DNA of 8,585 bases from SYFY01 sp031385325 (GCA_031385325.1 JANNBJ010000047.1:1-8585); one strand, 5' to 3'; shown: positions 1 to 6,757, counted from the first letter of the stretch. Notes: generated by a model not told the origin, from the letters alone. Numbers and translations are program-made.

Positions 1-107
1 ATAGTGGTGCCTGCGGGCCAAGGCCGGGTGGCGGCCTGGGCAGTGCGTTCCGGCGACACCGCGATGTCGATCTGCTCAGGAATTTCCAGTACGTATTCGC
101 CACGCAT
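1..107 (-). CDS. 5' end of an unrecognised protein (partial, runs off the window)
   Basis: An open frame starts with ATG at 107 and runs leftwards off the window with no stop, giving 35 whole codons that begin MRGEYVLEIPEQIDIAVSPE. The start is supported by a strong ribosome binding site, AAGGAG on the minus strand, 8 nt before the ATG, and by a sigma-70-like promoter about 30 nt further upstream. The N-terminus is hydrophilic, with no signal peptide or membrane segment, so a cytoplasmic protein is likely. The gene is divergent from the P450 gene at 344. In CYP153 loci such neighbours can be redox partners or regulators, but nothing in these 35 residues identifies a family, so no function is assigned. 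Confidence 0.6.
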   Translation of the reverse strand, partial: MRGEYVLEIPEQIDIAVSPERTAQAATRPWPAGTT

Positions 108-135
108 CGACAGGGCTCCTTCGGTTCCGGTATCT

Positions 136-164
136 ATTATAGCGTGCTCACGCAGGATCCACAA
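136..164 (-). promoter_or_regulatory. Sigma-70-like promoter of the minus-strand gene at 107
   Basis: On the minus strand there is a perfect -10 hexamer TATAAT (141 to 136) with a 17-nt spacer to TTGTGG (164 to 159), which keeps the TTG of the -35 consensus. A start site near 128 would give a leader of about 20 nt carrying the AAGGAG site and ATG at 107. The arrangement is coherent, but the -35 is poor. The rest of the 108-343 gap shows no equally good promoter for the P450 gene. Confidence 0.55.
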
Positions 165-343
165 TCGACAGCCTCGGACTGGGGCGGAATGGCCTTCGAG
201 GCAGAAACGCCTGACGGGATGTGATCCTCATCTCGAAGCTTCTGGCAGCAGACGCCGATTCTCGCTCCTGACTGAAGAAGCGCATTGCCGAAAGCCCGCT
301 GCTTCACTACCCTTGCTATTGACATCAATGTAGGCGAAACACC

Positions 344-1657
344 ATGAGCGAAGCCGTCGCGACCCCCAAACTCAATGAAGACGCGCTCAAGCGTCCGGGC
401 ATGGCGGGCATCGATATGACCAGCCCCATTCCCGATCCGTATTCGATTCCACTCGATGCGATCAATCCGATCAATCCGCGATTGTTTGCCGAGAACAAGA
501 TGTGGGGCTACTTCGAACGACTTCGCAACGAGGATCCGGTGCATTTCAACCAGACCGATCTTGCGGGCCGGTACTGGTCCCTCACGCGATACGAGGACAT
601 CAAGGCGGTTGATTCCAATCACCATCAGTTTTCCTCAGCCAGTGGCATCACGCTCGGGTTCCCGGTTGGCACTCCATTGCCGGAAGGGGCGCTCAACATC
701 CAGATGTTCATCGCCATGGATCAACCGAAACACGATGTGCAGCGCAAGACCGTTGCACCTATTGTCGCGCCGATGAGCCTCAAGCAGATGGAGGCACTGA
801 TCCGTGAACGCATCGGCGTGATTCTCGACGCGTTGCCGGTGGGTGAGACATTCAACTGGGTCGACCTTGTGTCGATCGAATTGACGACGCAGATGCTCGC
901 GACGTTGTTTGATTTTCCGTATGAGGAGCGTCGCAAGCTGACCCGCTGGTCGGATGTCGCAACTGCAGTTCCCGGTATGGGTCTGATCGAGACCGAAGAG
1001 CAGCGCCGGTCGGAATTGCTTGAGTGTCTGCACTACTTCACCAGACTTTGGGAAGAAAGGAAGAAGAACCCTGGCCATGATCTGGTATCAATGCTCGCCC
1101 ACGGTGAGAACACCAGGGAAATGACCCCCTTCGAGTTCCTGGGCAATCTCATCCTGCTGATCGTTGGTGGCAACGACACTACCCGTAATTCCATCAGCGG
1201 TGGTGTGCTCGCGCTCAACCAGTTTCCGGCGCAATACGACAAGTTGCGCAAGGATCCATCCGTGATTCCAAACATGGTCGCAGAGATCATCCGATGGCAA
1301 ACGCCACTGGCTTACATGCGTCGCACGGCCAATGAGGACGTCATGATTCGCGACAAGCAGATCAAGGCCGGCGATCAGTTACTGATGTGGTATGTCTCAG
1401 GCAATCGTGATGCGGATGTGTTCGACAATGCCGATGAAATGGTCGTCGATCGCGCCAACGCACGATCGCACCTGTCTTTCGGTTTCGGTATCCATCGCTG
1501 CATGGGGAACCGTCTGGCTGAAATGCAGTTGCGTGTCATGTGGGAGGAGATCCAGAAGCGCTTCTACAAGGTCGAAGTGGTTGGTGAACCTTCGCGCACG
1601 TTCTCATCGTTTGTGAAAGGTTATACCGAACTGCCGGTCCGCCTGACCAGGCGTTGA
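344..1657 (+). CDS. Cytochrome P450, CYP153-like alkane/fatty-acid terminal hydroxylase
   Basis: A complete 437-residue soluble bacterial P450. The I-helix oxygen-activation motif GGNDTTRNS lies at 275-283, the K-helix ExxR is E314-R317, and the heme loop FGFGIHRCMG lies at 379-388 with Cys386 as axial heme ligand. The wording of the I-helix and heme-loop motifs (GGNDTTRNS; HLSFGFGIHRC followed by GNRLAEMQLR) is what I know from CYP153A enzymes, which hydroxylate the terminal carbon of medium-chain alkanes, fatty acids and similar chains in the cytoplasm. They use electrons from a ferredoxin and an NADH-dependent ferredoxin reductase. No partner gene is visible in this window. Length fits the family (about 420-470). 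The ribosome binding site is weak (AGGCG, 9 nt upstream). The gene seems monocistronic, with a hairpin just after the stop. Substrate is inferred from family only. Confidence 0.93.
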   Translation: MSEAVATPKLNEDALKRPGMAGIDMTSPIPDPYSIPLDAINPINPRLFAENKMWGYFERLRNEDPVHFNQTDLAGRYWSLTRYEDIKAVDSNHHQFSSASGITLGFPVGTPLPEGALNIQMFIAMDQPKHDVQRKTVAPIVAPMSLKQMEALIRERIGVILDALPVGETFNWVDLVSIELTTQMLATLFDFPYEERRKLTRWSDVATAVPGMGLIETEEQRRSELLECLHYFTRLWEERKKNPGHDLVSMLAHGENTREMTPFEFLGNLILLIVGGNDTTRNSISGGVLALNQFPAQYDKLRKDPSVIPNMVAEIIRWQTPLAYMRRTANEDVMIRDKQIKAGDQLLMWYVSGNRDADVFDNADEMVVDRANARSHLSFGFGIHRCMGNRLAEMQLRVMWEEIQKRFYKVEVVGEPSRTFSSFVKGYTELPVRLTRR

Positions 1658-1664
1658 TCTCTCG

Positions 1665-1687
1665 GGGGAGAGCGTCATGCTCTCCCC
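1665..1687 (+). terminator. Hairpin terminator after the P450 gene
   Basis: A perfect 9-bp stem, GGGGAGAGC (1665-1673) with GCTCTCCCC (1679-1687), closes a 5-nt loop GTCAT and starts 7 nt after the P450 stop codon. The following bases are pyrimidine-rich (CTCTTCCTCAGTTTCCCC) rather than a clean U-run, so intrinsic termination is likely but not textbook. Confidence 0.6.
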
Positions 1688-1745
1688 GGCTCTTCCTCAG
1701 TTTCCCCTCCTTATTCCGTCGAATGACGACATGGCTCGTCGTCGA

Positions 1746-1784
1746 CCGTCACAAATCTATAACGCCACTGTCACGTGAGTGACA
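1746..1784 (+). promoter_or_regulatory. Promoter/operator region of the lipoprotein-receptor unit (Pho-box-like repeats plus palindrome)
   Basis: Three 7-mers sit at exact 11-bp steps: CCGTCAC (1746-1752), CTATAAC (1757-1763) and CTGTCAC (1768-1774), separated by AAAT and GCCA. Against the PhoB unit CTGTCAC they match 6, 5 and 7 of 7 bases. The 7+4 phasing is that of Pho boxes (known family architecture). Overlapping this is a palindrome TGTCAC-GTGA-GTGACA (1769-1784), which could instead be the operator of a dimeric regulator. TATAAC at 1758-1763 is a good -10 hexamer but lacks a convincing -35 at 17 nt, as expected for an activator-dependent promoter; the palindrome would then lie over the start site. 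Which reading is right cannot be told from sequence alone. Confidence 0.45.
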
Positions 1785-1799
1785 CCCGTGATTCCTAAG

Positions 1800-1860
1800 G
1801 TGCGCCCGTCGGGGCACAGCTTGCCCCCAAATTTTGTGTGTGTGTTTTCCAGACTGGGGG
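1800..1860 (+). other. Structured 5' leader with two hairpins, the second covering the ribosome binding site
   Basis: Hairpin one pairs GTGC (1800-1803) and CCC (1805-1807) with GGGGCAC (1811-1817), with one bulged G. Hairpin two pairs CCCCCA (1824-1829) with TGGGGG (1855-1860) across a 25-nt loop that contains a TG dinucleotide run (1835-1844). The right arm of hairpin two is the only ribosome-binding-like stretch before the lipoprotein ATG at 1869 (8-nt spacing), so folding would hide it. I recognise no known riboswitch class, and the structure has been judged by eye only. Confidence 0.3.
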
Positions 1861-1868
1861 TATCCGTC

Positions 1869-3458
1869 ATGAATATGAAACAACAAATAACGCGGCTAGC
1901 ACTGGCCATCGGAGTGGCTGGTGTACTGGCGGCCTGCGGTGGTGGTGGCGATGTAAAACTGTCGGCCAATTCAACAACCACGATCAACGACAACTCGACC
2001 ACGACAACCGCAGCAAGCAATAACAACCCGTGTGCGAACTACCTGGATTCGGCAACCAATACCCGCAAGCAGGGCAGTTTTGATGGTACGAACTGTGTTT
2101 ACAGCACTGACTTCGTCGGAGAAACCAACCCACTCACCGTCAATCTCACCATCCCGTTCATTTCCGGCGTCCACATCTTCGAAGACTCCCTGTTTGTCGG
2201 CAAGAACATTGATGGCACGAATGCCAGTGAAACCGTGCCGCAGAATGGTGCTGGCCCGACATTGACCATTCGCGCCGGAAACCGGCTGGCCTGGACGCGG
2301 GCTGATGACTACCTGCTGGTGAATCGCGGCTCACGAATTGTCGCGGAAGGGACAGCGACTACGCCCATCACGTTGACCGGATTCAAGGACGCTGTATCAC
2401 GTAATGCCGGCCGCCTGGAAACCCAGTTGTGGGGTGGCGTGGTGATCAATGGCAATGGCATTACGAACAAGTGCAGTGATGCCCAGCGCACGGCGAATAC
2501 CTGTCATGTACTTTCTGAAGGCAAGCCGTCCAACTATGGCGGCAACAACAACGCCGATTCCTCAGGCACGCTGCAGTACGTCCTGATCAAACATCCCGGC
2601 TTTGAAGTCGCCCCGGGTGACGAGCTGAACGGCCTCACTCTCAACGCCGTCGGCAGTGGTACGACGATTCAGAACGTCGAAGTCTATTCAACCTACGATG
2701 ACGGAGTGGAATTTTTCGGCGGCGCGGTCAACGTGAGTAATCTTGTTGCCCTCTACGTTGCCGACGACGCCATCGACTGGGCGGACGGCTGGGTTGGCAC
2801 GGTAGACAAAGCCCTGGTCATTCAAGCCGAGAACAACGGTGATCGCTGCATCGAGGCGGACAACCAGGGAACGGTCTTCGACGTGTTGCCGCTCAGCAAC
2901 GGAACGGTAAAACGCCTGACCTGCATCACCTCCGGAGCCAAGCTGCCGATCGCCATCCACGGGGATTCGATGGGTGCGGAACTGCGTCGAGGAACACGGT
3001 TCAAGATCGAAGACAGCATTTTCTACGACGCCCATGCCATCAATCGTCTGACCCAGATCCCGGGGCGATGTCTGCGTGTGACGGATACCCAAACCGCACA
3101 GGCGGCGCAGGCCGGAAACTCCTCAGTCAAGAGCAGTCTCTTTGCATGCCGCACTCCGACTTCCAACGGAACCAACTGGACAACGGTATTCGCCAATGGA
3201 GACTCGGTTGCGTCGTGGACGCGTAACAACGGTGTGGGTGCATACCCCAACAACACGAACAACGTGTTTATTACCGACTCCACCAATACGAACGTAAAGG
3301 TGCTGGATTCGTTCTTCACGGCCACGCAGTTCGTTGACGCGGCGGGAGTGAACTTCTCAGTTACTCCGGTAACTGCCGGTCCCATTGGCGCAGTAACGCG
3401 AGCAAGCAACTGGACCGCGAGCTGGACGTTTGGTCTCGACAATACGCTCTGGTTCTGA
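1869..3458 (+). CDS. Outer-membrane lipoprotein with predicted right-handed beta-helix, partner of a TonB receptor
   Basis: A 529-residue exported lipoprotein. A signal peptide with lipobox LAAC puts the lipidated Cys at residue 23, followed by GGGGD; Gly at +2 fits outer-membrane sorting. A Ser/Thr/Asn-rich linker (about 33-53) tethers the body. The rest is a run of short hydrophobic beta strands and Asn/Gly/Asp turns typical of parallel beta-helices, with WGGVVINGNG (188-197) and two acidic motifs, DDGVEFFGG (277-285) and ADDAIDWADGW (298-308), which may bind a divalent metal (inference). Eight Cys beyond the lipobox fall in four close pairs (55/76, 202/212, 327/352, 401/427), probably disulfides. 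I know similar uncharacterised lipoproteins beside TonB receptors; no biochemical role is known to me. An in-frame start at 1779 exists, but 1869 places the signal peptide correctly. The receptor gene follows 40 bp downstream. Confidence 0.85.
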   Translation: MNMKQQITRLALAIGVAGVLAACGGGGDVKLSANSTTTINDNSTTTTAASNNNPCANYLDSATNTRKQGSFDGTNCVYSTDFVGETNPLTVNLTIPFISGVHIFEDSLFVGKNIDGTNASETVPQNGAGPTLTIRAGNRLAWTRADDYLLVNRGSRIVAEGTATTPITLTGFKDAVSRNAGRLETQLWGGVVINGNGITNKCSDAQRTANTCHVLSEGKPSNYGGNNNADSSGTLQYVLIKHPGFEVAPGDELNGLTLNAVGSGTTIQNVEVYSTYDDGVEFFGGAVNVSNLVALYVADDAIDWADGWVGTVDKALVIQAENNGDRCIEADNQGTVFDVLPLSNGTVKRLTCITSGAKLPIAIHGDSMGAELRRGTRFKIEDSIFYDAHAINRLTQIPGRCLRVTDTQTAQAAQAGNSSVKSSLFACRTPTSNGTNWTTVFANGDSVASWTRNNGVGAYPNNTNNVFITDSTNTNVKVLDSFFTATQFVDAAGVNFSVTPVTAGPIGAVTRASNWTASWTFGLDNTLWF

Positions 3459-3498
3459 GCCGCGGGCTCCCTTGGCACCGAATCAGAGGATGAAGACG

Positions 3499-6276
3499 AT
3501 GAGACGTGTATTACACAGTCGCAGTCCGACCGGATCAGGGCCAGCTTTTGCTGGCCTTGTATTCGTGGGCATGTTTGCCATGCAGAGTGTTGCAGAAGAA
3601 GCGAGCGCGGTTGAACCCGAAGTACAGGTTCAGGCGTCGTCTCCCACACCGGAAATTGAAGAGGTTGTTGTCATTGGCCGCTATCGTGCGGCCGCTACCG
3701 ATGTAGTCTCCGAGCGGATCGAATCGGAAGTAGCGATGGATCTGCTTGATGCCGAGGGGATATCCCGATTGGGTGACAGCAGTGTCGCGACAGCGCTCAG
3801 ACGGGTGCCTGGTGTCACGGTGCGTGACGACAAGTTTGTCTATGTGCGTGGTCTGGGAGAGCGGTATTCCAGCGCGCTGTTGAACGGAGCAGTGGTCCCG
3901 TCGCCTGACCTGACGCGAGATGTTCTGCCGCTGGATATTTTCCCTGCCAGCATCATCGATGCGTTGGCGATCTCCAAGGGATACTCGCCCGATCTGCCTG
4001 CAGGCTTTGGTGGTGGCAACGTGGATATTCGCACCAAACAGATTCCTGAAAGCGGAGTTTTCACCATCGCGTTGAAGAGCGGGCTGAATACGGAAAGTGA
4101 CAAAGGGCTGACCTACCGAGGTGGCAGCGATGACAAGTGGGGCGAGGATGACGGCACGCGCGCCCTGTCACCGGTGTTGCTCCAGTCATTGGCCACGTAT
4201 CAGGGCAATATCTCTCCTGCCAACATCCTCACTGTGCTACGCAGAAGCAGCAATACGGCCACCGCAGCCCAGGCGGAAACCGTCAACCGCCAGCTGGCGA
4301 CCGAGCTGAATCGCGATCTCGACTTCAAGGAGACGGATCTCGACCCGGATCTGGAAGGCGAGATCAGCGGAGGTTACCGCTGGTTCATTGGCGACAACCT
4401 CGAGCTTGGGTTCCTTGCGCATGGTTCCTACGAGAAAGAACAGCGTCAGTCAGCCCGCATCAACCGCAGGGTTGTCGAACCGACGCTCAACTATTCGGAA
4501 ACCGACAAGACGGTGGACGCCGTCAACCTGACCGGATCCATGAATCTAGGGGTTCGTTATACCGAAGATCATCAGATTGGTACGCTGAGCATGGCGCTCA
4601 GGAATACCGAGGACGAGGCTTCGGATATCGTCACGTGCCAGGACGGGCAATTCAATGATTGCAATGCCGCCGTAGGCGCAGCGCAGGGGCGCTTGTTCGA
4701 TATTCGTTATGAAGCAAGAGAGCTGCGACTGAACCAGATCAATGGCCGTCATAAACTGGGTGATGCCACGCTGGCCATGTTGCCCGACTTCCTGAGTTTT
4801 CTCGAAAAGGTGCGGGATACACAATTCACCTGGTACTACTCGGATGCGGTTGCAGAGAGTGACATTCCAGGTGAGGTGCGGTTCAGCCTCGTTGAACAGC
4901 TTGCCGGTCCGCAGGGACGGGTGACAACCAGTCAGATCAGGTCGACGACCTCGGCAGGGGACTATCGCTTTTCCGAGCTCAAGGATGATGTGGTCAGCCA
5001 AGGCTGGGAACTCTCGGTCCCTCTCTATCTCGGTGATCTGGACCTCACGCTGGTAGGTGGATATGACTATGTACGGAAGGGACGTTTCTACAAGCAGTAT
5101 TCGTTCGGCCTCGGGGGTAGCGGGACGGCTTTCCAGTCGATTGCTGCCGGTACACCTGCGCAAGTGTTCTCCGATGCGAACGTGCTGAACACCGCCAACA
5201 ATCTGCGTATCGTTGCCGGGACTGGAGGTTTTGGCACCGAAAGTTATCTTGCCGGGCAGATCATAAATGCGATGTATTTTCAGGCTGATGCGCTGTGGAA
5301 CGAGACGTGGCGAGTAAGTGCCGGCGCGCGCAGGGAGGATTTCCAGCAGCTTGGCGTTCCGATCAACCTCTTGCAGTTTACCGGCTCACGTATTCCGCTG
5401 ACGCCTGGGGAAATCGAAGCGGCAGCGCAGGCCACTGACGACTGGTACCCTTCGGTTGCGGTCACCTGGATTCGACCGGAGTTCTGGTCAGACGAGTTCC
5501 AGCTGAGATTCGGGTACAGCCAGACCGTGGCGCGACCGGATATTCGGGAAGTATCGCGATCGACGTACATCGATCCTCTGACTGAAGCACGCGTGCGCGG
5601 CAACCCCTTCCTCAAATCGTCAGATCTGAAGAATTACGACGTTCGCGCGGAGTGGTTCTGGGATTCCGGCGACAATGCGTCGATATCACTGTTTTACAAG
5701 GACATTACCCAGCCCATTGAGACCGTACAGGGTGGCGCAACCGAAGAGAACATTCTCTTCAACTTCGTCAATGCTGATAGTGCTGAAATCCATGGCGTTG
5801 AACTGGAAGGGTTGAAGAGCCTCGACTTCGCGGCGAAATGGCTGGGGAACTGGTTCCAGGGTTTCTATGTTGCGGGAAACCTGACCCTGTCAGATACGGA
5901 TATCAAGATCCTTCCCGGCCCAGGCGTCGGCAACATTACCAATACTTCCCGGCGGTTGACCCAGCATTCAAAGTGGGTCGCGAACATGCAGTTGGGTTAT
6001 GACTCGCCCGACGGGAAGCATGGTGCGACGCTCGCCTACAACTCGTTTGGCGAACGCATTCTGTTTGCTGGCATTGATGGGCTGGACGACGCCTTCGAAC
6101 AGCCGTTCCATTCGCTTGATCTGACCTATTCCTGGTTTCCAACGGAACAGCTCACCCTCAAGTTGCGGGTCCGAAATCTTCTGGATGAAAAACTCGAAGT
6201 GGAGCAGGAGGGTGTCACCATCATTGAGCAGGAGCCCGGATTGACGATGCTGATCGACGCACGCTGGTCGATTTGA
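3499..6276 (+). CDS. TonB-dependent outer-membrane receptor/transporter
   Basis: A 925-residue outer-membrane beta-barrel that would import a ligand using the TonB-ExbB-ExbD system. The start at 3499 is chosen because AGAGGA (3485-3490) lies 8 nt upstream and the product then begins with a signal peptide (MRR, hydrophobic 15-32, likely cleavage after SVA at 32); upstream in-frame ATGs at 3430 and 3490 lack a spaced ribosome binding site. A TonB-box-like EEVVVIG lies at 54-60. The plug domain (about 70-185) has RGLGERY (117-123) and GFGGGNVDIRTK (169-180). The remainder alternates as barrel strands and ends ARWSI. CQDGQFNDC (380-388) probably forms a disulfide in a surface loop. It is co-transcribed with the lipoprotein upstream, suggesting a capture-and-import pair. 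Substrate is unknown: nothing specific to siderophores, vitamin B12 or a named glycan is seen. Confidence 0.93.
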   Translation: MRRVLHSRSPTGSGPAFAGLVFVGMFAMQSVAEEASAVEPEVQVQASSPTPEIEEVVVIGRYRAAATDVVSERIESEVAMDLLDAEGISRLGDSSVATALRRVPGVTVRDDKFVYVRGLGERYSSALLNGAVVPSPDLTRDVLPLDIFPASIIDALAISKGYSPDLPAGFGGGNVDIRTKQIPESGVFTIALKSGLNTESDKGLTYRGGSDDKWGEDDGTRALSPVLLQSLATYQGNISPANILTVLRRSSNTATAAQAETVNRQLATELNRDLDFKETDLDPDLEGEISGGYRWFIGDNLELGFLAHGSYEKEQRQSARINRRVVEPTLNYSETDKTVDAVNLTGSMNLGVRYTEDHQIGTLSMALRNTEDEASDIVTCQDGQFNDCNAAVGAAQGRLFDIRYEARELRLNQINGRHKLGDATLAMLPDFLSFLEKVRDTQFTWYYSDAVAESDIPGEVRFSLVEQLAGPQGRVTTSQIRSTTSAGDYRFSELKDDVVSQGWELSVPLYLGDLDLTLVGGYDYVRKGRFYKQYSFGLGGSGTAFQSIAAGTPAQVFSDANVLNTANNLRIVAGTGGFGTESYLAGQIINAMYFQADALWNETWRVSAGARREDFQQLGVPINLLQFTGSRIPLTPGEIEAAAQATDDWYPSVAVTWIRPEFWSDEFQLRFGYSQTVARPDIREVSRSTYIDPLTEARVRGNPFLKSSDLKNYDVRAEWFWDSGDNASISLFYKDITQPIETVQGGATEENILFNFVNADSAEIHGVELEGLKSLDFAAKWLGNWFQGFYVAGNLTLSDTDIKILPGPGVGNITNTSRRLTQHSKWVANMQLGYDSPDGKHGATLAYNSFGERILFAGIDGLDDAFEQPFHSLDLTYSWFPTEQLTLKLRVRNLLDEKLEVEQEGVTIIEQEPGLTMLIDARWSI

Positions 6277-6281
6277 TCAGT

Positions 6282-6296
6282 GCCTGGACGCCAGGT
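6282..6296 (+). terminator. Weak hairpin after the receptor gene
   Basis: CCTGG (6283-6287) pairs with CCAGG (6291-6295) across a 3-nt loop, extended by one G-T pair, and is followed by only three T residues. It lies 6 nt after the receptor stop. It may contribute to termination but is short. Confidence 0.3.
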
Positions 6297-6340
6297 TTGG
6301 AAATGGGAGTCGATCACGCATAAGAAAAATAGTTCAGCGA

Positions 6341-6358
6341 TCGTCATCAAACTGTAAC
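6341..6358 (+). promoter_or_regulatory. Pho-box-like direct repeat upstream of the small lipoprotein
   Basis: TCGTCAT (6341-6347), the A-rich spacer CAAA and CTGTAAC (6352-6358) have the 7+4+7 layout of a PhoB site; the half-sites match CTGTCAT/C at 5 and 6 of 7 bases. It lies about 75 nt before the ATG at 6432, suitable for promoter control. A weak -10-like CAAAAT follows at 6372-6377. This is a motif match by eye, more credible because similar repeats precede the two neighbouring units. Confidence 0.3.
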
Positions 6359-6394
6359 AATACTATTGACGCAAAATCTGCTTGGACCAGACTT

Positions 6395-6424
6395 CCAGTA
6401 CGGCACGTGAGCCGGTACTGGGAG
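6395..6424 (+). other. Leader hairpin overlapping the ribosome binding site of the small lipoprotein
   Basis: CCAGTACGGC (6395-6404) pairs with GCC (6411-6413) and GTACTGG (6415-6421), leaving one bulged G and the loop ACGTGA. This gives a 10-bp stem. Its right arm includes the first two bases of the ribosome binding site GGGAG (6420-6424), which sits 7 nt before ATG 6432. The stem could modulate translation or protect the 5' end of the message; it is not followed by T residues, so it is unlikely to be a terminator. Confidence 0.45.
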
Positions 6425-6431
6425 TTTGCAC

Positions 6432-6689
6432 ATGAACAGAGCTTGCATCGGTATTTTTGTGGCGTCCGCTGTGGTGTTGATGACCGGGTGTGCGTCTGCT
6501 GGTCAGACCAAGCCAACCCACTATTGGGACGCGGCGGCAAAGCCTGAGTCCAGGTATCAGTCGGATAACTCGGCTTGCGAGGCAGCTAACGGTGCCACGG
6601 CAGCAAATCCAATGGTGGCAGATAGCGGAGCGTTCCAGGCTTACAGGGACTGCATGATTGAACGTGGCTACGTTCTTCGCACTTATTGA
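6432..6689 (+). CDS. Small lipoprotein, 85 residues
   Basis: A short lipoprotein precursor: a hydrophobic signal segment (4-19) ends in LMTGC, with Cys20 as the lipidation site; Ala at +2 fits outer-membrane sorting. The mature part is only 66 residues, with two further Cys (49 and 74) that could form a disulfide, and a C-terminal YRDCMIERGYVL segment (71-82). Cys-Met followed by Gly-Tyr near the end is a pattern I know from small uncharacterised proteobacterial lipoproteins. ATG 6432 is preferred over an in-frame TTG at 6426 because GGGAG lies 7 nt before it. Function is unknown. Its place between a TonB receptor unit and another small exported protein suggests an envelope accessory role, which is inference. 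Confidence 0.75.
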   Translation: MNRACIGIFVASAVVLMTGCASAGQTKPTHYWDAAAKPESRYQSDNSACEAANGATAANPMVADSGAFQAYRDCMIERGYVLRTY

Positions 6690-6693
6690 CTGG

Positions 6694-6715
6694 AGCGTCA
6701 CGAAAGCGTCACGAA
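6694..6715 (+). repeat. Perfect tandem 11-bp direct repeat, possible PhoB-type site
   Basis: AGCGTCACGAA occurs twice back to back (6694-6704 and 6705-6715) in the 68-bp gap between the two small genes. Read as 7+4 units it is GCGTCAC-GAAA-GCGTCAC-GAAC. The GTCAC core and 11-bp step match the repeat at 1746-1774, with each half-site 5 of 7 to CTGTCAC. It lies about 45 nt before the TTG start at 6758, a position suited to promoter activation; no good -10 hexamer is visible, the best being TAGGGT at 6723-6728. Confidence 0.5.
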
Positions 6716-6757
6716 CCACCAATAGGGTGAGCGCCGTTCTCCACGGAGCTTGCCCTG

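Noticed and set aside
316..323. CTATTGAC shared with 6363-6370, and TATTGAC also at 6684-6690, as a common regulatory word.
   Set aside because: Distances to the start codons differ (about 20, 61 and 67 nt) and the third copy overlaps the stop of the small lipoprotein gene; most likely coincidence.
319..324. Perfect TTGACA hexamer 20 nt before the P450 start codon, taken as a -35 element.
   Set aside because: The -10 position at a 17-nt spacing would fall on the start codon (CCATGA, a poor match), and transcription would begin inside the gene. The internal Met codon at 401 has no ribosome binding site.
4..333. Open frame of 109 codons on the plus strand in the region before the P450 gene.
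   Set aside because: Arg/Ser-rich composition without domain features; it overlaps the better supported minus-strand start at 107 and its promoter.
1779..1868. Upstream in-frame start for the lipoprotein at 1779.
   Set aside because: It would add 30 residues before the lipoprotein signal peptide and overlap the operator and leader structures.
3023..3649. 208-codon minus-strand open frame across the lipoprotein-receptor junction.
   Set aside because: It is antisense to two well supported genes, lacks a ribosome binding site and has shadow-like composition.
4546..5163. 205-codon minus-strand open frame inside the receptor gene.
   Set aside because: It lies fully antisense to beta-barrel coding sequence with no independent start signals or recognisable domain.
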